Shown: in pieces, positions 21,688-33,100 of the stretch
How the letters are laid out: each line of letters begins with the position of its first letter
Position numbering within the stretch: position 1 is the first letter of the stretch
DNA from: Branchiostoma lanceolatum
Taxonomy: Eukaryota > Chordata > Leptocardii > Amphioxiformes > Branchiostomatidae
Assembly (NCBI RefSeq): GCF_035083965.1
Contig: NC_089726.1
Coordinates: 14,823,501-14,887,500 of the forward strand
Direction of reading: 5' to 3'
Length of the DNA: 64,000 nucleotides
Translations under genes and position numbers: made by a program
The notes under the pieces: generated by a model
What the model saw: only the letters and a program-made list of their open reading frames with translations
The model's database searches: none
What the model was told of the DNA's origin: nothing

Positions 21688-24517
21688 CTAATGCCTCCCG
21701 CCTGGAAGTTAGATGTTACTTATTATATTCTTTAGATACATATTCCTGAAGGTCTTAAGACTAAAATCTTAAAGGGCTGTTTCAAGATCATTGATATATC
21801 ATGTGCCATAAACTCATTTACGATTAGATCGATGTACTAACTACATGCAGATGACATACTGACCAGAAATCTCAATGGCTGCTCCATTCACAAAGCTGCT
21901 TTCCTCAGAAGCCAGGAAGGTGAAAAGATTAGCCACCTCTGTGCAGGAATAAAATCATATTCATTCATATTTGGGTTACAGAGTGCAGGAAGAAAATGGA
22001 CTAAAGCTAAGAAGGCTGGACTCCAGGCTAATACCCAAGTATGTTCTTACGATTAATGTATCCAAATTACATTCATAAAAACCTGACCACTTTCCGACAA
22101 CTAGCGATAGAGCGCAGTAAGTTCGAGCGCTTGAAAAGGGTCTAAGATAGGCCCCTCCCCGTTAGATGTGTGAGGAGAAGCAGTTATAGGGCCCTCCCCG
22201 TTAGCTGTGTGAGGAGAAGCTGTGACTCACCTTAAGATATGACCCTCCCCGTTAGATGTGTGAGGAGAAGCAGTGACTCACCTTAAGATATGACCCTCCC
22301 CGTTAGATGTGTGAGGAGAAGCTGTGACTCACCTGTCGGCTCACCAGGGCGCCCTAGTGGAGAATTCACCCATTGCTGAAATGGTAATTGGTAAACGTGT
22401 TTAATACATGATTGGTACATGAGTTCCGTATGAAACATTCCCTGTGGATTGGTTCACCAAAGGATGGCAGCTGCACATACATACATACCCAAACAGCAGT
22501 ATGCATGGCTCATGTGCGGCTATTGAGTGGTGCTCGTACGTACCTTGAATGTTTCTTCAGAAACGTGCTCCGCGCTCTTCATCAAGGCTGGAGTCGCGAT
22601 GGGGCCTGGCAGGACGGCGTTACAGCGGATGCCATGTCTGTGAGAATGTTGATATAAAATTGGAACACGTAAAGTTGTTAACATTGGCAACGACTTGTGT
22701 TTTGTTAATCCAGTTTAGCTAGGGAAGGCTTGGAAAAGACTATCGATTATTAAGACACGGACTGAACTTTCTGATAGAAGGATGCAGTTGGCTGGTTTGT
22801 ACCATGTATTTGCTAAAATGACACTGAATGCGTGAAAAGTGCGACATTTTCAACTCTGCAACCGGCTTTACTTGTATGTATCCCTGACTCACCGTGCCAG
22901 CTCCAGGGCGGCGATGCGTGTTAGCTGCACCACTCCAGCCTTGGCTGCACCGAAGTGAGACAGTGTTTCCTCTGGGGTCTTTTACAATAAAACATTCCTT
23001 ATTGTATCCATAATCTACATATGTATATATATCCCTATATATATATATATCCCTAAGCCATTTTAGATAAATGTACTCGTAGGGCATCTAGTTAGTTCAT
23101 CAAGTACATGGTCTACCAGTGATATTTTCTGTGCTGAAACAAAAACATGACCTCACCTATGAGAGGGCATCTGTCACTAGTACTCAGGATTGTTTATAGC
23201 GTACTTATTATATTAGAATCGATATCTAAAGGTGAAATACATGAAACTGTCAGTAAACTCTGCTCATACGTTTGCCACCAGGCTGCCAATGGTGATGATG
23301 GATCCTTTCTGCACGTTGTGTTTCAACATAGCTCGTGCTGCTGCCTGCACCACTAGAAACGTCCCCTGGAGACCAAAATGAAATTACAGATTGGTATCGT
23401 AATGTCCAACAGGTCCTTCTTTTCTCTGTCGAAATGATAGAACAAAAAGAAACTGACAGACTTAGCTAACAAACTGAAACCATTCGAAGTTACTTTTTAA
23501 GTGAATAGGTTCTTGGGAAAACCATTCGAAGTTACTTTTTAAGTGAACACAAACTCTTGCAATCATGAGAACTGATACATGCAAGGCAAGACCTAGTACC
23601 AGTATACCGTATAACAAGCGTTAAGTGATGATTTGTTTTTAAAAATCTATCTGGGTTCTGATCATGTTTGCACTGATAACATTGTCACCTTCACATTGAC
23701 CCTTATTGTTTCGTCAAACGCTTCCTCCGACAGCTCCAGTATCGGCCCGATCCCCAGGTTGCTTCCACCTGCAATCTGTGCCACGACGTCAGGTGCCGCT
23801 TTGTACTCGTTGCACACGAAATCAAACATCTTCTGCACCTATAATGACGAGTAATGACGGCACGTACGTAGTACATTCAGTTACATTTGACCTACGGTAT
23901 GGTATCTTCGGTTTATAAGAGTAGCACGCTAGCGACTCATCCAAGCAAATCTATCACACACCAAATTCAAGCAAAGTATACAAAACTGTGGCGTCTTCAA
24001 TTGACTGCTTATTATGACTTGACTCATATCACAGCTAAGTCTTAAATCATAAATGTTGATTTTTTTTTTTACGTCTTCCGATAATGACACATTCGCTACG
24101 TAGTCACGGTGGCTGCTGGGATCGCCCTCCAGTGACTTCAGAGTGTCGTTGGCGGTGGCTCCGTTGATGTCGGATACAACAACCTTTGCACCTTCCCTGG
24201 CGAAGGCCTGGCACACAGCACGGCCGATGCCACTCCCTCCGGCTATAAATCATATACAAACTCGTTCAAAATTGTTTGTCTATCGTATGATTCTATAGCA
24301 ACACATCTACATTTGTGTATATGAAAAAAAGGTTATATAGTTGGTAATAGCTGGTATCCAGCGGGTCAAAGTCACTGGTATTTTGCACACAACGTCACCA
24401 TAACAAAATAAAGATAAACACAAAGAGAAATCTTAGTTGAAGCCCAAAATGGCGGAGCAACTCACCTGTCACCAATGCAAGTTTTCCTGTGAGACGCCCT
24501 TTTCCTCCCTCCGCCAT
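21688..24517 (-). CDS. Short-chain dehydrogenase/reductase resembling HSD17B8/FabG, catalytic Tyr replaced by Phe
   Basis: Nine exons on the minus strand join in phase to 259 residues: 24517-24466, 24242-24073, 23838-23689, 23365-23270, 22978-22893, 22637-22544, 22375-22333, 21938-21864 and 21701-21688. The protein follows the classical SDR plan: KLALVT then GGSGIGR (cofactor loop), RVNVK (Asn122), IITIGS (catalytic Ser152), AAKAG (Lys169) and CNAVLPGPIATP. By eye it is closest to human HSD17B8, an NAD-dependent 17-beta-hydroxysteroid/3-ketoacyl reductase of mitochondrial fatty acid synthesis. Two deviations stand out: the YxxxK tyrosine is Phe165 (SHFGAAK), and the TGxxxGxG loop reads TAGGSGIG. 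Dehydrogenase activity may be lost. An ATTAAA on the minus strand at 21602-21607 could serve as the polyadenylation signal. Confidence 0.88.
22150..22332. repeat. 51-bp minisatellite that repeats a splice donor
   Basis: About four units with CCCTCCCCGTTAGATGTG and GAGGAGAAGC run up to the donor of the SDR exon 22333-22375. The period is exactly 51 bp over the last units. On the minus strand, two of the inner units carry AAG followed by GTGAGTCAC at 22281 and 22230, the same donor context as the genuine site at 22332. Confidence 0.85.
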
Positions 24518-27168
24518 TTGCTACTATTTCCCAACAATTCCAGGTGAGGAGTCTGTCTGGTAGAGACTACGAATGATCCGTCCCGCGTTCCTGATGCTTG
24601 ATTTGGTACTTGTAGACACCAGGTGACTGTACCCTACCCAATGAATGTATTGTGCTTCACCTCAAATGCACCCGAAAAATGACCTCTGATCTAGACTGGA
24701 GCGTTTTGGCTACTCTCCAAGGAGAGGAGTGGTTCCGGCTGGTTTTTGACGTGTTTTTAGGCGTTTTTTGTTGGGCTTTCTACTTTATAGAGAAATAAAA
24801 CATGAAAAAGTAAAAACGCCTAAAAACACGTCAAACACCAGCCGGAACCACACCTCTGCGCATGCTTGGAGAGTACGTTTTGGTGTCACCGGTTGAAATG
24901 GATCATGCAGTTGCGACAAGGTCTGGAGGGCGTGACAGTATCGTTTCTCTGGATTGGACCAAAATTATGGGATTGTGCGGTTTTGCCGTAATTCTTTGTT
25001 GTTGTTTCGTCAAGTTTATATCTTAAGCACTCTCTTCAAGCCAAAAAAGGAACTTAGTTAGCAGGTTCATAACGGTAATAGCGGCAAGATATCTTTGAGC
25101 AATATTCTCCTCGCAGAAACATTACACGGTTACGTCGCCACAAAAACTCCGCCGTTCTCAACGCCACGGGCGGAACTTTGAACTTGTAATATTTTTGTAT
25201 CAACAGGACTAGAGAAAAGATATAACACGTATAACATCAGTGACCAAGGTTATCAATAACGTCGGCATGTGACAGACTTGAAGAAATTGTGGTTTATTCT
25301 TTCGCCAGATTGGTGTCGTGTCAATTATTTAAACTCTTACCGAAAAACGCATCGGATTTAGGCCCATTTAGGTAAACTTAGGTAAACTAGCGTTATGTCA
25401 GAAGATGCTCGCCAAAATACGTATTGGCCATATTATGCCACGGACATAATTTGCAAATAGGCATTTGCCGAATCTTGTGTTGTTATTGATTCTAAAAGTA
25501 TACTTACCTCGCCTGACTAAATCGCGCTACAAGCGGCCGACGGACCAATCAACCAGCCTTAAGCAGCGAGAGATTGTGTTGTGTAGCTAGGAACTGCCTC
25601 ACTCTCCAAGGAGAGGTTGATTGGGGAGATTGTGACCGTCTTGCAATGTCAAATGCCCCATTTTCTAACTTGCAGCCGGCTGAGAGTAGGAATTACCTCA
25701 TCGCTTATACTGCTTCGCACATATTTTAGTTACAGCACAGAGAAAGGTAACGACCCTGCGCTGAAATGCCCCCTAGCAGCTTGCGTTCAAAGTACAGGCA
25801 TTGACCTGTCCTGTTCATTCCATGTCAATCCGTCGCGACGTCGGTGGTTTCTGAGTCATGGAATTGAGAATTGTCAGAATTTCCATTTTCCTCGCAAACT
25901 CTTGGGTCATCAGGACAAAGTACATCTGGGTTATAATGATAATGGTTTTTCGTTTGTTTTTTGCATGTGCAATTTTCAGCCCACATGCAAATAAGGACCT
26001 TACTTGCATAAATCATATCAGTTGATCATCTTCTCTACCCAAATAACACAAGTTGTCAATGTATGAAAGTCTTGTCTTCGCAAGAATACATTTATAGTAT
26101 TTTGTCATTGAATATGCAAATTAGGTATTAATTTACATACATGTAATTGATATCTATCGATATTCATTTCTTACTCGGTTACATATGTCATGTGTTTGAG
26201 AGTCCTATAAAGGAATGCAGCTGATAAACTTTCCTCATTAATTATGCAAATATATATAGATATTGATTTGCATACTTGGCATATGATTATGTAAATCATC
26301 ACTTAAGCTATCTACATACCAAAAATCCCCTGCAGTACCATAGAAAGTCGCTAGGGGGGGGGGGGCAAATATGAAGACAATCCATCCAGGCATTCTACAG
26401 TTATCGTCCCGTGGACTTTCACATTCCTGTACAATTCCCAGAATTCTTGAACTGAAACTGCACACAATATAACATACACCATTAGCTAGGTTCGCTCCTG
26501 AGGCGCCAAAATATTGTCATCGTTTCTTGAATTCTTCAGAAGAAAGTACAAGCATGTGTGGACTACAGATATCCTAGTGTCCATGTCATACTGCAGTACT
26601 GGGTGTCCACACATTGCCAACCACGCCCCCTGACCAGTACAGCTCAGTTTTGCCGGGGTACACGTTGTGGCATACCATTGGTCCAGGTAGCCCTAAACAC
26701 GTGCTGCACAGAGGCTCTCAAAGTCGCATATGGGAACATTGTATGCAACGTTAAATTATGCACATAAATCTATAATGGTATGCTATGATGATCTACACAA
26801 TCTTGGCCAAAGTGTTTTTTTACGTGATCTAGCCCTGTATAAACTATGTCCTCCCTTCCAAACTTTGGCGCCAGCCACTAGATTCCTTCTGACCTTTCAC
26901 CGGCATGACTTCTCACGCATAATATCACTGCGCATCAATATTCAACTTGCCACTGATAATTTACAACATGTTTGATTTTCCTTCTCTATAAAGCCATCTT
27001 TATGTACATGATTTATTGATATTCTCTCTGTTACGAGCTTTTACCTGTCGATGGATTTGACCTTCCGGACTATTTTGATGACCGCAGCAGAGTACATGCG
27101 TGGTACGTCCCAGCTGGTATGGGACAGAATCATGGCTGGGGTTGGAGGGTCTGGGGTTTTTCAAAATC
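24518..27168. other. Intergenic region between the SDR and EDEM1 promoters
   Basis: The SDR gene and EDEM1 are transcribed away from each other, so this 2.65 kb contains both promoters. No coding exon was recognised. It holds the MITE at 24710-24875, a further ACTCTCCAAGGAGAG motif at 25601-25615 without a visible partner end, and an 11-bp G run near 26355. The 125-residue plus-strand ORF at 25617-25994 has no recognisable features. Confidence 0.5.
24710..24875. mobile_element. hAT-like MITE with an 8-bp target duplication
   Basis: A 166-bp palindromic element with left end CTACTCTCCAAGGAGAGG and right end CATGCTTGGAGAGTA, and inner arms GTGGTTCCGGCTGG and CCAGCCGGAACCAC plus an inner repeat around AACGCCTAAAAACACGTC. 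Perfect 8-bp direct repeats CGTTTTGG lie at 24702-24709 and 24876-24883. There is no ORF. Family and duplication length point to hAT-type transposition. Confidence 0.85.
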
Positions 27169-30100
27169 ATGGACTGGTATCTCTGGTTTCTTTGCTTCAT
27201 TTCCTTCGCTGTCAGTGCTTTGGATTGGAGAGATCTGCTAACTGACGAAGATGCGGACAATGGGAAGAAATTCGGACATTTCCCGGACTCTCTGCGCCTG
27301 GAAATGCGCGAAGAGGCCCGCAAGATGTTCTACTTCGGCTACGACAACTACATGAGATACGCCTTCCCTAAAGACGAGCTGAACCCGCACGCCTGCAGTG
27401 GGAGGGGCCCAGACGTGGACAACCCGTGAGTTTTCCCCGCTTTCTCTAAACGCCTGTCGCAATCCCTGCAGCCAAGGGCAGGTCATGCCCTTCAAGCTGG
27501 CAGCAGGTATATCGACCGGGGCAATTAAATACATCCCGGGGAAGATCGTGGTCGCCGGGACTCGGTAGGGGGAGCGGGAGCTCGGGCCTGCATGGTGCAG
27601 AAAAAGTCAGCAATTTTTCGGCAATTTTTTCCACAACTTTTGAAATGCACACAAACAGTTTGAATGCACCTAACACCAGTATGCACGTGGCTGCAAAGCG
27701 GGGGGTAATTTTATAAGGGAATGTGTACGGAAAGATCTTGCGATGGCATGCTAATGATGAGGGTGATTTATCAGTGCCGCCATACATGCCACGCGGCTCC
27801 GCCTGGAGCTGTCCCGACTCGCATTCCAGGCTCCAGCAGAACCCAGGTCACTCCAGCAGGAACTCCAGCATCCTGTTCCATTCCCTACGTTTTTGCAATG
27901 GAGCTAAGACCTAGAACTGCTTCAAAAGACGATTTCATAGATAATTTACATAACGGTACAGCCACACCTCCCCACACACGATCTTCTTGTTCAGCCAAAC
28001 TTGTAGGATCCTTGCCAAGACTCATCCATTATTCATGGCGAGACAAAGACAGCCGGAACGAAACATGATCGAAGACAAATCTGGTTATGATTTATAGCTG
28101 CTCCTGTACAGCGCATGGCGTGCGGGGAGGTTCCTTGTATTGATTTCCAGTACTTTATCAGATTTCAAACCGTCCCATATGGAGCGGGATTGTATTTTAG
28201 ATCTTTTTATACCAGTATCAAAATTATGATCACTTAATCATAAAATGTACATGACGTAGAGTGGTGTTGGACCAAAGATATACTAAAGATGTAACGTTAA
28301 AAGCTATGTAATTGTTTTTCTTGTCTGTTTATTCTGTTGCAGTGGGAATATCAACATTAATGATGTGCTGGGTGACTACTCCCTGACCCTGGTGGACACA
28401 CTGGACACACTAGCTGTGAGTGTGACCTGACCACTCCAATCCTGTATGACTATCCAACTTCTTCCTGTCTTGTTAGGTGTAGAGGAATGCTGCATGAGAG
28501 GTCAACTTTGACCAACAAAAGTACATTGTACTAGTAACCTGATCAGCATGCGTTCAAGATATTTGTATATATTTGCTTGACATTCTATATGCTATTTTAT
28601 GTCATACCTGGGCAGCAAAAACTTTCGATACGGGTGTTCCGGACCGGGTGATAACTTTAGGTTATCACATGGGCTTCTATAGAATATTTAGAAAAGCAAT
28701 TGCCGGGCGCCGCTATCGAAAATTCGAATATTGCATTCAGTCGTTGGAATGTGAGGCTGGTACAATTTTTTGTTCGAGGACACCAACTTTTCTCAACTTC
28801 TGGTGCATTTTTATTGAAATGTGTGTTTTCTCGGGTGGGTATGACATAAATAGAATACAACACAGTGTATTCCGCATCACCCTCGGTCCCCGCCCTCCTG
28901 CGGGTTGGATCACCCTACGGCTCAACCACTGTCGGGCGATCCGACCCGCGGTCAGGCTCGTACCTCGGGTGTTAAGGAATACACCGTGTTGTGTTCTATA
29001 TAAACTGTACTCAGATTTCCCACACTCATAAGCATTCATACAAAGGAGGTTTAAATTATTCGTACATAACAGATTTCTGTAGATCTGAAATTTTTGAAAA
29101 TAAAAAGATATATATGCCATCGTAAACAACATCTTTGCAACGTCTATTACCAGTATGCACCAAAAGAATCCGATGTACTAGAGCTAGATGAATGGATGGT
29201 TGATACATACGACTGTTGTGCATGTCAAAAAGGCTATTGAAATAATGAGAATACAGTATCTCATAATCTTATTGTACTGTTCATGTTGTGCAGCAGAGCT
29301 GATGATTCATTGGGCGAAAAGTTTAAAGTAGGGACAACCAGGATGCATAATATTTCTTGTTTCCATTTTGCACCCTGGATGTGTATGTTATCAAAACACT
29401 ATCCAGGATTTTTTTTTAAATTTGCTGGAGATATTTTCTCTATGTAAAAAATATCACAAAACTGCTGTATGGATGACATGAACAGTGTTGGTATTGGCAT
29501 GGTATTAGAAAATAGAACAGAATAGCCTCCAGGTTTCAGTTAATAACATTCACATTTCATGTATTATTTTGTGACTTGTGAGTCCTGGGTAAGTACTCCC
29601 AGACCTGCTCTGGTATGTGATAATGCGATGCCTTAAAGTAGCAGCTAGGGAAAAGGAACATACACCTGTCCTTAATCACCACTATCTCTGAGTGACTGTC
29701 ACTTCTGATTGATCTGAGGACACAAGTTGAAGGTTGAAGTCAAGTTCAGATAACAGGACTCACAAGCCTCAATTGTGTCAAGGGTTACACTGCAGTAACA
29801 TATTATCAATGGTACAGTGGTCATGAGAAGTCTGACTGGTGCCTGTAATGTTTGTCACAGATCATGGGGAATGCGAGCGAGTTCAAGCATGCTGTTCAGC
29901 TGGTTCTGGACAACGTGTCGTTTGAGAGGAACACCACAGTGCAGGTGTTCGAGGCCACCATAAGGTAATAACCAACCTGTGTTTGGGCAGTATTATTAGT
30001 TTACATTACACATTGGAACACCAGCATAGTGGCTGTACTGAAGTACCATATACTGTACAGCGCATGTTTGCTCTTTGCAGATATTGTTCCCGCTAGTTGG

Positions 30101-33100
30101 CCTCGTGTTACAGATAAATCCAAAGTTTGATTATTATTGATAAATGCTGGTGGAAAATTTATCCGGAGTTAATGGAAAAAAATGGATCAAGAGATAATTA
30201 TAAGCATGAGAAAAGTCCTTGCATGTATCTAAACAGCTGGGATACAAAACAACATTTGCATGGTGCACAAGCTACTATGTAAGATAGTAATCTTTATTGA
30301 GCTGTGGCTACAATATGCAGATGTTCTGCACAAAAGGAGGTAAGGGAAAGGGAGATGAGTTTAAGCATTATATAGTAAGTGGTACAATCATATTCAGTCT
30401 TTTTATGAAAATATATGAAGCAGGAAAATGTCAAACTCATCGGTCCAAGTGATGTGCAGAGGAAGGCCACAAATGTGGTGATATACTCCTGACAACCCAA
30501 CTCATTGCAACAGATATTTACTGTAGCAGCGAAGGCTGTCCCTTCCTGAGAAGTAGAGATAAGAGAAATGTTCTAAACCTCCTGAGAAAGCTTCAGCAAG
30601 TTCGATAATCCGTATTTCTGTATGTCGTAAAATAGAGAGAGAGAGCTGTTACATCGCAGGCAGGATATATAAACATTTTCTATGTTTACACTATCAAAAC
30701 AGGCATGCATTAACACACACCTTCACACACATACACAGTGTATAAGCACTACATATATCAAAGTATATATTATAGATGCTTAACCTTTCTTTGCTGCAAG
30801 TTAATCCATTAACCAACTTGCCAACATCAAATCGCCTTAGTTTCGGCACAAATTTGTTGGCACTAAGATAAGGTAAAAAACAGTTCTCCATCACGCTTCA
30901 TTCTCCAGGCCTTCCACTTGTAGCCTTATTTATTGCACTGACATTTGTGAGACTGTAACTTTACCAGTGTTGGGATATGATTATCAAGGCTCTTTCATTC
31001 TAGCAGCTGAAAATGATGCGTCTGTTTTGTTTTGTGGCAGAGCTGGCTATTACATGTCAGCCCGAAGCACTAGAGTACATTTGTGATCATTAGGTGTTAG
31101 CTGTTTGATGTCCTCTCTCTTTCTTGCCTCAGTCAAACTCGAGACGTAATGCTTGAGACGAAGTGTAACGCTATTTCGACAACTAGAAGTGCAATGCGGC
31201 TTCGCCACGGCTCTCTTTTATAGGCAAGCCCACAGGGTCACTGTTGCTCTTCTCGATAAATGTGCTGACTTTTGTTATATGTGCAAAGGAAGGCCAGTTT
31301 AAACTAGTCCCCATTAATCCCAAAAGTGACCCCCCTTCCACACCAGTTCCTTGCTCAAGCCACTTTGTTCAGTTGTGCATTAAGTTCCAGCAGAGTAGAA
31401 AATGAACCTACCCGCTCCTGAAGCTGCCTACGGGCACATGTTATGCACTGGGTCAAACGTCAACTTGCAAAAGCCCAATGCTTCACACTAGGGGTGGGTA
31501 CCGGTACCGTGTACCGGTACGAAACCGGTATTTCTTAATGGACCGGTCCAAAAAAAACGGTCCGTAAAAAATCAGTGGACCGGCCTATGGACCGATTAAG
31601 AATTCATAGTACCAGGCTACCAGCGGGCGGCCACATAACTGGTCTAAGAAAATACAAAACAGCAGATTTAACGAGTCGTTTTCGAAGACGTTAGCTGTGA
31701 ATCATATCTAGAAACACTTAAAGGATGAGTAAGCAGACGGCGAGGAGAGTATAGTTATGATTCTGAGACAAAGTGAGAACCTAAGAAATTATATCGTTCC
31801 AGACATGACGTTTGGAGACTTTTACGTGTGTCTCACTATTCAAAATATGATGTACTGCGACACTACTATAATCAGGTACAGGTACAGGTCCGGACCTGGA
31901 CCTGACCTTCTGGACCTGGACCTGGACCGGACCTGAATTTTATGTACCGGTACCCACCCCTACTTCACACCCCACGGCGTGCCTGAAACATCCGCTTTGC
32001 TCCTACAGCAGCTGTTTGTCATTGGCATTTTGTCTATGTGATACATGAGGTAACTCGTTACACAAAGTTGAGCTTATCTCAGTATAGCAAGAAGCTTGCT
32101 TTGATAGTGCATGCTTTATGCTTTGCTGCAGCATGGAAAGTAGACTTGTTTTATTTCTTCAGTATCAAAGAGGCATTTATTTTGCAATGCAATGTAAGAT
32201 GTTATTTATCAGGCCTGAATTGTAATTTGTAGTCTCAACAAAAGCGGATCCGCAGAAAAGAGCTTTGCAACAGAACTGAGTCAGCTTACAGATGTGATTT
32301 TTGTGGCAGAGACTGCCATTCTCGCATAGGGCTGTTTAGCCATAGACGATGCTGTAGGGCTGTTGTGAATTAGGATTTTACTATGGTCAATACTGACCGA
32401 CGGAGGCCATATATAGTCTCAACAGAAGGCAGCATGCTACAGAAGCAGGACCTGTAGCAGAAGTGCTGCCATCCTTTTTCATATTCATGATTATGAAGGC
32501 TTCTTTCACCACACCGTTGCACCTGCTGCTACCTTTGGAAACTGCTGACAGCTCTGCTTCCGCTGACACAGATTTCAGCCATTTCCTGCAACTCTAGAAA
32601 ATGTCAGTTTGTGTCTGTCATCTTCAGAATAGTGGCATGACATATGCAGTTGTAATTATGCCTGTGGCTAAAAGTTAAGCACTAAGTTAGTGGTCAGATG
32701 TATATAGTAATGAACTCTTCACTACACAACACTGTGCACTCAAAACTATCATAAAACTACTACGGTTTAAAATGCAAAAGCCTTGGAGTTTGAATTGGGA
32801 AGATTGACTTGACGTCATGTATTGGAATTTCATTATGCCTTCTGCATACACATGAACTATGCAGCTCTATACATGCTGACAGAGTGCAAATTTCTTCAGT
32901 TGAAAGTGACGACTGTGATCATGGATTATAGTCAGCCATACAATGTGTCTAACACGGTGAGTGCTGACACCATAATTTCCTCCTTTCGTGCTGGGTACAG
33001 TTAACTAGTTGCCGTGTCCGTGTGAATAATACATGAGACCTGTCAGCTGTATTGACAATAATCTATAGATATGCTGCCATGTGGACAGGTGTATGCCAAC

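Noticed and set aside
26600-26650. ER-stress element upstream of EDEM1
   Set aside because: ATTGCCAACCACG only partly resembles ERSE-II (ATTGG-N-CCACG), and its spacing is wrong.
28573-29031. 152-codon plus-strand ORF in EDEM1 intron 2 and its opposed minus-strand ORF
   Set aside because: Both cross the palindromic element at 28851-28998; open frames on both strands are a by-product of the inverted repeat.
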